Positions 25,641-34,992 of a stretch of DNA of 64,000 nucleotides are shown one piece after another. Numbering within the stretch: the stretch's first letter is position 1; the number at the start of each line of letters is the position of its first letter. The stretch spans positions 434,001 to 498,000 of the forward strand of contig NZ_BAABWQ010000004.1 in the NCBI RefSeq assembly GCF_040370365.1, in the 5' to 3' direction. The notes below the pieces were generated by a model. It was not told where the DNA came from and ran no database searches. It was given only the letters and a program-made list of their open reading frames with translations. The stretch is from Shimia sp040370365. Its GTDB lineage: Bacteria; Pseudomonadota; Alphaproteobacteria; Rhodobacterales; Rhodobacteraceae. The translations under genes were made by a program, and so were the position numbers.

Positions 25641-26510
25641 ATGAAACGCGTTGCGCAGAGTCTCTTTCGCATGTTTGCATTTCTGGTGATGTTCGCCGGC
25701 ACACTGGTTGTTGCCGCCCCACTAGCAGAGCGGCTGATCCTCTACCCGTTTGACAAAACCCGCATCGCACCCGCAGAGGTTGGCCTGCCTGAGGTGACCG
25801 AACACGCCGTTGACAGCGGCGGCAACACCCTCATCATCTGGACCGCGCCCCCCAAAAAGGGGCATCCCGTGATTTTTTACCTACATGGCAATGCCGGCAA
25901 TCTCGCCAACCGCGCCGGGCGCTTTCGGCGCTTCATGGATCGCGGTTACGGCCTCATCGCGCTGGCTTACCCGGGCAGCAGCGGCAGCACCGAAGCCCCA
26001 TCAGAGGACTCTCTCAAACGCTCCGCCAAGCTTGTTTGGCTGGAAAAACACGCTCTCTTGCCGCTCACCCTTCTCCCGCCTAGCAGTTCAAAAACCATCG
26101 TCTACGGCGAAAGCCTTGGCGCAGCCGTCGCTATTGGGCTCAACGCATCGGCCGCCTCAGACCACATGAAAGGCGTCGGCCCAGCCGATGCAATTATCCT
26201 CGAAGCTCCCTTCACCTCCATCAAAGCGCTGGCGCAACATCACTACCCCGCACTGACACCACTGCAAGTGTACACAGACGGACAGTGGGACAGCCTGCGA
26301 TGGGCGGCTCAACTTCGACATCCTTTGTTGGTCATCCACGGCACAAACGACAGTCTCATCCCCATAGAAATGGGGCGACAGATTTTCTCCGCCGCCCCAT
26401 CTGGTCAAAAAGAATTTGTCGAAGCGCCTGACGCGGGTCACACCGGCTTGTGGCGCACCGACACTTGGCCAAAACTGACCAGGTTCATCGATCAGTTTGC
26501 TTTCAAATAG
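25641..26510 (+). CDS. Alpha/beta hydrolase, ABHD13-like, membrane-anchored
   Basis: At 289 aa, an uncleaved N-terminal membrane helix (residues ~9-29) is followed by the hydrolase core. FYLHGNAGN is the oxyanion strand, GESLGAAVAIGL carries the nucleophile Ser, HGTNDSLI the acidic residue and DAGHTGLW the catalytic His. It is probably a periplasm-facing esterase or lipase with an unknown substrate. It runs 40 bp after pccR. The 3' end overlaps the convergent YdcH gene by 19 bp. Confidence 0.92.
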   Translation: MKRVAQSLFRMFAFLVMFAGTLVVAAPLAERLILYPFDKTRIAPAEVGLPEVTEHAVDSGGNTLIIWTAPPKKGHPVIFYLHGNAGNLANRAGRFRRFMDRGYGLIALAYPGSSGSTEAPSEDSLKRSAKLVWLEKHALLPLTLLPPSSSKTIVYGESLGAAVAIGLNASAASDHMKGVGPADAIILEAPFTSIKALAQHHYPALTPLQVYTDGQWDSLRWAAQLRHPLLVIHGTNDSLIPIEMGRQIFSAAPSGQKEFVEAPDAGHTGLWRTDTWPKLTRFIDQFAFK

Positions 26511-26731
26511 GTGTAGATCTCATCCTTCAGCGCGCCACGCCGCTTACGCAAATCAACCTCTGACAGTTCTTCACGTGGAGCCACGTTGGTTTCCGCTGCG
26601 TGCACCTTGCGGTTCAGATCGTGATAGTCGCTGGCCATTTTGGCAAAATGCGCATCATTGACTTTCAATGCACTCATTTTCTCAACAAATTCAGGAAATT
26701 CTTCGGCCAGTTCGTGAGGGGTGTTCGACAT
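26492..26731 (-). CDS. YdcH/DUF465 family protein
   Basis: A 79-aa helical hairpin protein. Start ATG 26731 is set by AAGGAGC upstream. The sequence HELAEEFPEFVEKMSALKVNDAHFAKMASDYHDLNRKVHAAE is the characteristic YdcH pattern, followed by a second helix (LRKRRGALKDEIYTYLKAN). The family is conserved in proteobacteria and its role is undefined. Confidence 0.92.
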   Translation of the reverse strand: MSNTPHELAEEFPEFVEKMSALKVNDAHFAKMASDYHDLNRKVHAAETNVAPREELSEVDLRKRRGALKDEIYTYLKAN

Positions 26732-26916
26732 GTCTGCGCTCCTTGATTTAGGTTGCTCAACGTCTAGCCCATCCAAAGCCATCCCACTTTGACGCGGATC
26801 AATTGGCAAACGCATTTTGCAAAAAACCGTGACACAACATCGGTTTGTCGTTTAGCCTCGCCAAAATATCGATTTTGATCAAAGCCTTTCCAAACTGCCC
26901 GCCAAGGGGACACCAC

Positions 26917-27711
26917 ATGCCACAACTAAAACCAGCCGCCGCCATCACCGCTTTTGTCTTTCTGTCCGCCTGCCTAAGCGATGGAGATGTGATCCCCGTC
27001 AACCTCGATTATGCAAAGACAAACTACGGCTATATCAACTCCGGTGATTTTAGCGCCGGTAGCCTTTTTCTGTGGGATAAGGGTGACGCTCCCGGCGACG
27101 GCCGGTTGATACATCTCTCCGACATCCCCGGCTTTGACGCCCCCACCAATCCTCGGGACAAAACCGTACAGATCGCCGATTACTCCAGCGGTGCGGCTTT
27201 TGGCGGTGGTGTAGAGAAAGCTGGCCTGAAGGCCAAAGCCGACGCCATGATCGCGGCCCGGTCGGTGTTCGAAATCTCATACCCAAACAGCGTCGTCTAC
27301 GACAACACAATCACACGTGTCACCAGTTACTTGGGGGACGACATTCGGAACGGCGGGGGCTTGTTGGATGAATGGGGTTTCCGCGCCGCCGCAAAAGACC
27401 CGGATCAAAGCTATGTGCTTGTGCGCAAAGTGACGTACGGCGATGGCATCAAGCTTTTGGTTGATGGGGAAACCTCCGCAAGTGGCGGGTTTTCTGTGAT
27501 CATTAAAGGCGCTGATGTGAATGTGAAACTACAAGGCAAAGGTCTCAACGCAATCCAAGGCACCGACACGGAAGTGGCCTTTGATGTCTATGTGTTGCGT
27601 CCCACATGGAAAGACACGGGCAGCGGACAGAATCCAAGCTTTGAGGTCGATCACTTTGCCGAAGTCGGCGATCTGCCCGATCTGTTCCGCGCCGCGTCAC
27701 GCGGCGACTGA
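26917..27711 (+). CDS. Putative lipoprotein, unknown function
   Basis: At 264 aa from ATG 26917 (AAGGGGA upstream), the lipobox is FLSAC with Cys19. The mature part is globular with Tyr/Asp/Gly-rich strands and helices (AGLKAKADAMIAARSVFEISYP..., TSYLGDDIRNGGG, YVLVRKVTYGDGIKLLVDGETSASGGFSVIIKGADVNVKLQGKG). No cysteine apart from the lipidated one is obvious. No named family is recognised. It converges with betA. Confidence 0.75.
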   Translation: MPQLKPAAAITAFVFLSACLSDGDVIPVNLDYAKTNYGYINSGDFSAGSLFLWDKGDAPGDGRLIHLSDIPGFDAPTNPRDKTVQIADYSSGAAFGGGVEKAGLKAKADAMIAARSVFEISYPNSVVYDNTITRVTSYLGDDIRNGGGLLDEWGFRAAAKDPDQSYVLVRKVTYGDGIKLLVDGETSASGGFSVIIKGADVNVKLQGKGLNAIQGTDTEVAFDVYVLRPTWKDTGSGQNPSFEVDHFAEVGDLPDLFRAASRGD

Positions 27712-27719
27712 CCTTTGGA

Positions 27720-29375
27720 TCAGCGCTGCGCGTCTTGCCACCTAGGATGCGTCCAAGGTGCGGCGTTTGACGCCGCCAACCGGCGCCCCAAGATGTGATC
27801 GCTCGCCTTCTCACCTGTCATGATCGACGGACCGTTGAGATTGCCGTTGGTGATCCGTGGGAAGATAGAGCTGTCTGCAACGCGCAGACTCTCCACCCCA
27901 ATCACTCGACATTCGTTGTCTACCACCGCAGTTGGATCATCGACCCGGCCCATTTTGCAGGTGCCACATGGATGATACGCGCTCTCGGCGTGCTCCCGTA
28001 TGAAGCTGTCGATCTCATCATCCGATTGCAGATCTGCACCCGGTTGGATTTCATGCTTCACATAGGGCTCAAAGGCCTCTTGCGCAAAAATCTCACGCGT
28101 CAGTCGGATACATTTGCGGAAGTCTTCCCAATCCTGCTCGGTCGACATGTAATTGAAGAATATATTGGGGGCTGCCTTTGGATCAGCAGACTCCAACGTG
28201 ACCTGCCCGCGTGAGGGCGAACGCATCGGGCCGACATGAGCTTGAAAGCCGTGACCCTCTGCTGCCGCTTGCCCGTCGTATCGCACCGCAATTGGCAGGA
28301 AATGATACTGAATGTCCGGATAGGATACGCCGGAGCGGGACCGAATAAAGGCCGCGCTTTCAAATTGGTTGGATGCACCAAGCCCAGTCTTGGTAAACAA
28401 CCATTGCGCCCCGATCAGCCCCTTCCCAATCAGGTTCCAGTATTTGTACAGCGTGATGGGCTGCTTACAGGCCATCTGCAAATAAACTTCGAGGTGATCT
28501 TGCAGGTTTTGCCCCACACCGGCGCGATCTGCGACCACATCAATGCCATGGTCTGCGAGATGCGACGCTGGACCAATCCCAGACAACATCAAAAGCTTGG
28601 GCGAGTTCAAAGAGCTGGCCGCCAAGATCACTTCAGCGTTTGCACGCACAACTTGCACCTGCCCACCGCGCTCGATCTCAACACCCACAGCATGGCCATT
28701 CTCCATAACGACCTTGCGTGCCAATCCTTTGATCAGATCACAATTGTCACGCTTTAATGCAGGTTTCAGATAGGCATTGGCCGCCGACCAACGACGCCCC
28801 TTGTGCACGGTCATCTCCATTGGGCCAAAACCCTCTTGCTGATGGCCGTTGTAGTCTTGCGTCACCGGATAGCCCGCCTGCTCACCAGCTGTGACAAAAG
28901 CCGCATGCAATGGGTTGTTGCGCGGACCTCGGCTGATGTGCAGTGGCCCATCGGAGCCGCGCCAATCCGCATCGCCGCCTTGCCCGCTGTGGTGCCAATT
29001 CTCCATCCGTTTGAAGTACGGCAGCACATCAGCATAGCTCCAGCCGTCCGCACCGCTCTCCGCCCAATGGTCGTAGTCACCCGCGTGCCCGCGCACATAG
29101 ACCATTCCGTTGATCGAGCTTGATCCGCCAATCACCTTGCCACGCGGACACACCAGCGTGCGCCCACCCAAATGCGGTTCCGGCTGGGTTTTGTATCCCC
29201 AATCGTAAAGGCTCATGTTCATTGGATAGCTCAGCGCAGCCGGCATCTGGATGAAAGGCCCAGCATCCGTGCCGCCATGTTCGATCACCAACACCGACTT
29301 GCCTGCTTCGCTTAAGCGATACGCCATCGCGCACCCCGCCGAGCCGGCCCCAACAATCACATAATCTGCCTGCAT
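27720..29375 (-). CDS. betA: Choline dehydrogenase
   Basis: This GMC-family FAD enzyme oxidises choline to betaine aldehyde at the membrane. The 551-aa chain starts with the dinucleotide-binding VGAGSAGCAMAYRL, has GKVIGGSSSINGMVYVRGHAGDYDHWA (GMC signature 1) and a second signature around AASSLNSPKLLMLSGIGP. The C-terminal active-site segment is YHPCGTCKMG...NLNGPSIMTGEKASDHILG. Together with betB upstream and betI it forms the glycine-betaine synthesis cluster, 84 bp after betB. Confidence 0.96.
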   Translation of the reverse strand: MQADYVIVGAGSAGCAMAYRLSEAGKSVLVIEHGGTDAGPFIQMPAALSYPMNMSLYDWGYKTQPEPHLGGRTLVCPRGKVIGGSSSINGMVYVRGHAGDYDHWAESGADGWSYADVLPYFKRMENWHHSGQGGDADWRGSDGPLHISRGPRNNPLHAAFVTAGEQAGYPVTQDYNGHQQEGFGPMEMTVHKGRRWSAANAYLKPALKRDNCDLIKGLARKVVMENGHAVGVEIERGGQVQVVRANAEVILAASSLNSPKLLMLSGIGPASHLADHGIDVVADRAGVGQNLQDHLEVYLQMACKQPITLYKYWNLIGKGLIGAQWLFTKTGLGASNQFESAAFIRSRSGVSYPDIQYHFLPIAVRYDGQAAAEGHGFQAHVGPMRSPSRGQVTLESADPKAAPNIFFNYMSTEQDWEDFRKCIRLTREIFAQEAFEPYVKHEIQPGADLQSDDEIDSFIREHAESAYHPCGTCKMGRVDDPTAVVDNECRVIGVESLRVADSSIFPRITNGNLNGPSIMTGEKASDHILGRRLAASNAAPWTHPRWQDAQR

Positions 29376-29459
29376 GGATGTCTTTCTCTATCCTCGCCTA
29401 ACCGCGCAAACACACCTTGGTGGCGCACGTTGCGCGCGCGCACCGTCAAAGCGCGTGCC

Positions 29460-30911
29460 TTAGTAAGCAGCCTCAACATCGCCCATGCGCACATAGACAG
29501 ATTTGACTTGGCTATAATGTTGAATGGCTTCTTTAGAATTTTCACGCCCCACACCGGAGGCTTTCACACCCCCAAAGGGCGCCTCCACCGGCGCATCATT
29601 GTAGGAATTGATAAAGCAGCTGCCTGCCTCCAACTGACCAATCACGCGGTGCCCACGACTCAGATCTTTGGTGAACACACCCGCAGATAGACCAAACTGG
29701 GTGTCATTGGCGCGCGCGATCACTTCGGCTTCATCCTCAAAATCCAAAACCGCCATCACCGGCCCAAAGATTTCTTCGCGTGCAATCACCATGTCGTCAG
29801 TCACATCAGCGAACACCGTCGGCGCGAGGAAAAACCCCGGCATGTCCAAACGCTCTCCGCCACAGATCAGACGCGCACCGCCCGCTTTGCCCTGCTCGAT
29901 ATACCCCAGCACAATGTTCATCTGGCTTTCCGACACCATGGGGCCAAAGTTCACACTCTCATCCAGCGGGTCACCCAGCTTGGCGTTCTGCAAACGCTCC
30001 GCAAGACGGGCCAAAAACGTCTCTTTGATGTCTTTGTGCACAAACACGCGCGTGCCGTTGGAACACACCTGACCGGAGGAGTAGAAATTGCCATTGATGG
30101 CACCACCGATGGCATTCTCAATGTCGGCGTCCTCAAACACGATCAACGGGGATTTCCCACCCAGCTCCATGGTCACATGTTTCATGTGGCTTGCCGCCGC
30201 CGCATAGACCTTTTTGCCCGTGGGCACAGATCCGGTGAGGCTCACCTTGTCCACCCGCGGATCAGTCACCAAGGCTGCGCCCACTTCGCCCATGCCCTGA
30301 ATCACATTGTAAACACCGGCCGGAACACCTGCTTCATGAAGGATCTCTGCCACTTTCAACGCACACATTGGTGTGGTTTCTGATGGCTTGAACACCATCG
30401 CATTGCCACAAGCCAGCGCAGGCGCGCCCTTCCAGCAAGCAATCTGCGTCGGATAGTTCCATGCACCGATCCCCACACAGACACCAAGCGGCTCACGCAC
30501 GGTGTAGACCCAATCTTCACCCAATGGGATATGCTCCCCAGTCAGGGTCGCCGCCAAACCACCAAAGTACTCAAGCGCATCTGCGCCGCTGGTCGCATCC
30601 GCAACACTGGTTTCCTGATAGGGTTTGCCGGTGTCATAGGTCTCCAAAACAGAGAGCTCGTGATTACGCTCCATGATCATCGCCGCCGCACGGCTAAGAA
30701 TGCGTCCACGATCACGCGCCGTCATCGCCGCCCAGACCTTTTGCCCAGCTTTTGCGCTGTTCAAAGCTTGGTCAATAATTGCGGGCGTCGCGGCATGCAC
30801 CGTGCCAATCACGGCACCGGTTGCTGGATAGATGATGTCAATTTTAGTGCCGGCGGTGTCTTCAACATAGGCACCGTCAATAAAATGGCTTGCCGTGGGC
30901 TGCAGCTGCAT
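29460..30911 (-). CDS. betB: Betaine aldehyde dehydrogenase
   Basis: This enzyme oxidises betaine aldehyde to glycine betaine with NAD(P)+. At 483 aa from ATG 30911 (AAAAGGA upstream) it has the usual length. The longer ORF to 31004 lacks support. Catalytic Glu249 (TMELGGKSP) and Cys283 (GQVCSNGTRV) are present, as are IGAWNYPTQI and SLTGSVPTGKKV of the cofactor site. It is divergent from betI across a 148-bp region containing a candidate operator. Confidence 0.97.
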   Translation of the reverse strand: MQLQPTASHFIDGAYVEDTAGTKIDIIYPATGAVIGTVHAATPAIIDQALNSAKAGQKVWAAMTARDRGRILSRAAAMIMERNHELSVLETYDTGKPYQETSVADATSGADALEYFGGLAATLTGEHIPLGEDWVYTVREPLGVCVGIGAWNYPTQIACWKGAPALACGNAMVFKPSETTPMCALKVAEILHEAGVPAGVYNVIQGMGEVGAALVTDPRVDKVSLTGSVPTGKKVYAAAASHMKHVTMELGGKSPLIVFEDADIENAIGGAINGNFYSSGQVCSNGTRVFVHKDIKETFLARLAERLQNAKLGDPLDESVNFGPMVSESQMNIVLGYIEQGKAGGARLICGGERLDMPGFFLAPTVFADVTDDMVIAREEIFGPVMAVLDFEDEAEVIARANDTQFGLSAGVFTKDLSRGHRVIGQLEAGSCFINSYNDAPVEAPFGGVKASGVGRENSKEAIQHYSQVKSVYVRMGDVEAAY

Positions 30912-30989
30912 CGCGCGTTCCTTTTCACAACCGCGCAGCGCGCGGATTCTTGGGTCGGATCGTAGAGTAACACCGGTCGCCCATTTTTT

Positions 30990-31006
30990 AAATGAGCATT
31001 TCATTT
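30990..31006. promoter_or_regulatory. Candidate BetI operator between betB and betI
   Basis: A 6-5-6 inverted repeat, AAATGA-N5-TCATTT, sits in an AT-rich stretch about midway between the two divergent starts. Its position and TetR-type size suit BetI. Confidence 0.45.
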
Positions 31007-31059
31007 TTTTATTTATACAACAACATTGCCCCCGGCTGCGAGCACGCTAAAGTGGCATC

Positions 31060-31647
31060 ATGGGCAGAACACGCATCCGCGACATACGACATGAAGAACT
31101 GATCACCGCCACCATCACGGCGGTGCACAAGCGCGGATATGCTATTGTAACGATGGCTGAAATTGCGGCCGAAGCCGGAGCTTCTGCTGCGTCAATCAAC
31201 TACTATTTTGGCTCCAAAGAGAAGCTGATGGAGGCAACAATGCGCCGCCTGCTGACTCTGCTCAAAGATGCCATGCTAGAACGGTATGCGACGGCAAAAA
31301 CCCCGCATGATCGGCTGATGGCCGTGCTCGACGCGAACTTCGCTGACCGGCTTTTCACCAACGAGCAATGCTCAATCTGGATGCAATTTTGGGCGAATGC
31401 TCCTTATGCAGAAAGCCTGCAAAGGTTGCACCGCATCAACCGCTCCCGTGTCACCGCTCATGTCCGTGCCGAGTTGCGTGCTCTGGTGCCGGAGGACCGT
31501 CGCGAAACCCTGCGTGAAGCGCTACAATGTTATATGGACGGGGTTTGGCTGGAAGCGGCGCAATCTGATGCGCCGCTTGATGCGGCCCAAGCCCGCGCCG
31601 AGGCGCGGGAGGTTACCAATTTGATGTTGCGCGCCAACGAAGCCTAA
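31060..31647 (+). CDS. betI: Choline-responsive repressor BetI
   Basis: A TetR-family protein of 195 aa. The N-terminal helix-turn-helix (residues ~8-55: IRHEELITATITAVHKRGYAIVTMAEIAAEAGASAASINYYFGSKEKL) is followed by the BetI-type ligand domain with FTNEQCSIWMQFWANAPY and MDGVWLEAAQSDAPLDAAQA. BetI represses bet genes until choline appears. Its divergent placement from betB supports that. Confidence 0.94.
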   Translation: MGRTRIRDIRHEELITATITAVHKRGYAIVTMAEIAAEAGASAASINYYFGSKEKLMEATMRRLLTLLKDAMLERYATAKTPHDRLMAVLDANFADRLFTNEQCSIWMQFWANAPYAESLQRLHRINRSRVTAHVRAELRALVPEDRRETLREALQCYMDGVWLEAAQSDAPLDAAQARAEAREVTNLMLRANEA

Positions 31648-31689
31648 GAATTTGGCCGCTGACAGCACTGCCCTCTGAGATTTGACAGA

Positions 31690-32346
31690 TCAAGGCCGCA
31701 CATATTTGTAAAATGTGCCATCGCCACCGGCGATCTGCATGATCATCTTGTCTGACGTGACCGATTCCAAAATCATGCAAGGCGGCTCGGTCCACGGGTC
31801 GATATGTGCAATCATCACCGGCCCCTGTCCGCCAGACGCATCACAGCTGTCCGCCAATTGCAGTTGATACTCAGACGAGAAGTCACCGTTGACCTCCTCT
31901 GTGACCCGATCGCCCCACACACTGGACGTATAGGCCGGATCTCCAGCAAACACCCAATCGCCCTGCAGGTTCATGCGTATTTCCGCAAACCGATCTAGGG
32001 CCGGATCATGCCGCATCGCCAGCACAGCCAGCTCCGCGTTTATGTCGCCCATATCGACAATGTCGGCGCGTATCCACAAGGGAGCATTCACATATAACGC
32101 TCCCATGGCTTCCACCACATACCCCGGCGTCGGAGACTCCCAATTGACCCAATAAGTGAAGCCATTGCTGGACAGCTCACAACTCGGCACTTCCTGCTCA
32201 AAAATACAGCCCTGGATCAGCGCCACATCCTCAAGTGGTTCGCCGTAGGTGCCGCTCTCGATGCCGGTGTCGATATACATCTGCGCGTGACAAACACCTG
32301 TCAACGCCGCGAAAGCGCCAGTCAAAGCCATTGTTCTCAAAATCAT
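31690..32346 (-). CDS. Secreted protein of unknown function in the bet locus
   Basis: At 218 aa with a signal peptide ending VCHAQ, the start is set by GAGGA 7 bp before ATG 32346. The mature part has five cysteines, many Trp/Tyr residues and no recognised domain (GFTYWVNWESPTPGYVVEAMGALYV, DGTFYKYVRP at the end). It is placed between betI and betC, 73 bp after betC. It might be periplasmic and linked to choline sulfate use, but this rests only on position. Confidence 0.75.
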   Translation of the reverse strand: MILRTMALTGAFAALTGVCHAQMYIDTGIESGTYGEPLEDVALIQGCIFEQEVPSCELSSNGFTYWVNWESPTPGYVVEAMGALYVNAPLWIRADIVDMGDINAELAVLAMRHDPALDRFAEIRMNLQGDWVFAGDPAYTSSVWGDRVTEEVNGDFSSEYQLQLADSCDASGGQGPVMIAHIDPWTEPPCMILESVTSDKMIMQIAGGDGTFYKYVRP

Positions 32347-32419
32347 AAAGCTGTCCTCTCACTCTTGCGCCGCAGCCTAACCAGAGAAGCCTTAACATTC
32401 CACTTCCCCGTGTGCGGCC

Positions 32420-33928
32420 TCACTCTCCGCGTGGGAACCGCTGGTTTTCTTCAACCTCGTTCAAATCCATATGATTGCGCATGTAGCGCTCTGAAGCCTT
32501 TTGCAAAGGTTGATAGTCCCATGGGAAATACCCACCCTGCCGCAACGCCTCATACACAACCCAGCGCCGTGCCTGACTTTCGCGCACAGCCGCATCAAAG
32601 ACCGCGAGATCCCACCGCGCCTCGGATTTGGCGCGCAGGGTTTGTACCGTCCCTTGGTGCGCGGGCACATCGGCCAGATTGGTCAATTCATGCGGGTCCG
32701 CCTCCAGATCAAACAATTGGTCAGGATCAAGCGCACAGCGTGTATACTTCCACCTGCCATAGCGCAGCGACACCATCGGCGCATAAGACGCCTCCGCCGC
32801 ATATTCCATCGCCACAGGCGTGGTCCGCTCTCCGCCCTGTCCGAGATGCACGAGGCTTTCCCCTGTGGTCCAAGGCATCACCTCCTCCATGCTCACCCCG
32901 GCCAACTCACACAGCGTTGGACACACGTCGATGTTGCTCACCGGCGTTGTGATCAAACCCGGCTTCATTGAGGGGGCTGCCACCATCATCGGCACGCGAC
33001 TGGATCCCTCATAAAAGCTCATCTTGAACCATAACCCCCGCGCGCCCAGCATGTCGCCGTGATCGCTGACAAACAGGATAATTGCGTCCTGCCGCGTGGC
33101 CTCCAGCGCCTCCATCACCTCGCCAATTTTGTCATCCAGATAACTTATGTTGGCAAAATAGGCACGGCGTGATCTGCGGACGTCTTCCTCACCGATGTCG
33201 AAACTGCGCCAATCATTGGCATCAAAAATACGCTTGGAATGGGCGTCTTGCTCTTTATAGGGGATCGCGCCCACCTCAGGCAGCAAGTGATCGCAATCTT
33301 CGTATAGATCCCAATACTTCTTGCGCGCCACGTAAGGATCATGCGGATGCGTGAAACTCACCGTCAAACACCAAGGTCGCGCATCCCCTCCACGCGCCAG
33401 ATCATAGATTTTGCGCGTCGCGTGATAGGCCACCTCGTCGTCATACTCCATCTGGTTGGAAATCTCAGCCACCCCCGCGCCGGTCACACTGCCCATGTTG
33501 TGATACCACCACTCAATGCGCTCACCGGGTTTGCGATAGTCTGGCGTCCAGCCAAAATCTGGCGGGTAAATATCCGTGGTCAAACGCTCCTCAAACCCAT
33601 GCAACTGATCTGGGCCGACAAAGTGCATTTTGCCTGACAGGCAGGTTTGATACCCCGCCCGCCTCAGATGGTGCGCATAGGTCGGGATCGACGAAGCAAA
33701 CTCGGCAGCGTTGTCATACACCCGCGTATCGCTGGGAAGCTGGCCGGTCATAAACGAGGCCCGCCCAGGCGCACACAACGGGCTGGCGGTATAGGCATTC
33801 TGAAACCGCGTCGACCGCGCTGCCAACTTTTTCAGGTTGGGCGCATGTAGCCAGTCCGCAGGCCCATCAGGAAACAACGTGCCATTGAGTTGATCCACCA
33901 TAAAAATAAGAATGTTTGGCTGTGTCAC
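32420..33928 (-). CDS. betC: Choline-sulfatase
   Basis: This enzyme hydrolyses choline-O-sulfate to choline and sulfate, feeding betA. The 502-aa type I sulfatase has NILIFMVDQ (metal Asp) and the formylglycine site CAPGR with Cys52. DHGDMLGARGLWFKMSFYEGSSRVPM matches the C-terminal metal and substrate segment, and the tail (WVVYEALRQGGYFPWDYQPLQKASERYMRNHMDLN) is typical of choline-sulfatases. The start is GTG 33928, with AGGAGG 7 bp upstream. There is no signal peptide, so it is cytoplasmic. Confidence 0.95.
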   Translation of the reverse strand: MTQPNILIFMVDQLNGTLFPDGPADWLHAPNLKKLAARSTRFQNAYTASPLCAPGRASFMTGQLPSDTRVYDNAAEFASSIPTYAHHLRRAGYQTCLSGKMHFVGPDQLHGFEERLTTDIYPPDFGWTPDYRKPGERIEWWYHNMGSVTGAGVAEISNQMEYDDEVAYHATRKIYDLARGGDARPWCLTVSFTHPHDPYVARKKYWDLYEDCDHLLPEVGAIPYKEQDAHSKRIFDANDWRSFDIGEEDVRRSRRAYFANISYLDDKIGEVMEALEATRQDAIILFVSDHGDMLGARGLWFKMSFYEGSSRVPMMVAAPSMKPGLITTPVSNIDVCPTLCELAGVSMEEVMPWTTGESLVHLGQGGERTTPVAMEYAAEASYAPMVSLRYGRWKYTRCALDPDQLFDLEADPHELTNLADVPAHQGTVQTLRAKSEARWDLAVFDAAVRESQARRWVVYEALRQGGYFPWDYQPLQKASERYMRNHMDLNEVEENQRFPRGE

Positions 33929-34021
33929 TGGGGATCCTCCTAAGGCTGCTGCGCGACACTAGGCGCAGCACGCCACATAGGACAATCTCAAAGGCGACAC
34001 CTGATTGGTCGCACACGAAGT

Positions 34022-34927
34022 TCAGAGCTTGGTTTGCCCAACCAAAGGTGTGATCTGGCGTCGCTTCAAAACTGCCTCCCGCCACGTGATAAAACTGATG
34101 GACGCAATGATGATCAACGCCCCGACCAGCACCCAGACGTCTGGCTGCTCTCCAAAGGCCAGCCACCCTAAAAGCACCGCCCAAACCATCTGCAAGAAAC
34201 TCACAGGTTGGGTCACGGTTACAGGTGCGGCGGCAAAGGCCAATGTCATGGTGTAGTGACCCGCCGTCGCAAAACAGGCCACGCCAAATAGGATCACCAG
34301 TTCTTCAAACGTCGGCGTGACCCACACTGCAAATGCCAAGGGCGCCAGTCCGATGGTGACGGTCACTGACAACATGCCGACCACCACCGTCGGGCTCACT
34401 TCTTCGCTGAGCACCTTGGCAATCAGATACCCACCGGCAAATCCCAGGGCTGTGAACAACATCGCAAAATGGCCCGGGCTCAACTCGCGAAATCCGGGAC
34501 GTAAAATGATCGCCACACCAATCAAGGCCAACACCACGGCTGCAATGCGTCGCAATGCAAAAGTTTCGCCCAAAAACAACGCAGCGCCAATCGTCACATA
34601 GACCGGTGACAGGTAATTCATCGCCGTCACCTCGGCGATCGGAATGCGCGCCATGGCAAAGAACCACAACACCACCGCGCCGGTGTGCAAAACACCACGC
34701 AAGGTGAACAACCCCAATTGTCGCTTTGTCAGCTTGGCTTTCAAAATCGGGCGGATCATCGGGATCAGAAACACAATGCCCAGCGCATAGCGCAGAAACG
34801 CGGTTTCGGCAGCGGGCAACCTTGGGCCCACCATCTTCACAAGCGCGGTCACAGCCACAAAGCACACGCCCGTAACCAACATCCAAAACACACCCTTTAA
34901 CGGGCCAAATTCACGCGCATCTGTCAT
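34022..34927 (-). CDS. EamA/DMT-family transporter
   Basis: At 301 aa this has ten predicted helices in two EamA repeats, with the cytoplasmic loop ETAFLRYALGIVFLIPMI in the first half and VTQPVSFLQMVWAVLLGWLAFGEQPDVWVLVGALIII in the second. It is a drug/metabolite exporter of unknown substrate. It follows betC on the opposite side of a ~90-bp gap and could belong to the bet region, though no substrate evidence exists. Confidence 0.9.
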   Translation of the reverse strand: MTDAREFGPLKGVFWMLVTGVCFVAVTALVKMVGPRLPAAETAFLRYALGIVFLIPMIRPILKAKLTKRQLGLFTLRGVLHTGAVVLWFFAMARIPIAEVTAMNYLSPVYVTIGAALFLGETFALRRIAAVVLALIGVAIILRPGFRELSPGHFAMLFTALGFAGGYLIAKVLSEEVSPTVVVGMLSVTVTIGLAPLAFAVWVTPTFEELVILFGVACFATAGHYTMTLAFAAAPVTVTQPVSFLQMVWAVLLGWLAFGEQPDVWVLVGALIIIASISFITWREAVLKRRQITPLVGQTKL

Positions 34928-34992
34928 GCCGCCACATAGACATGCGCCAGATGAAGAGTCGAGATAGGAAACAGGTTAAACATCTTGTTTCA

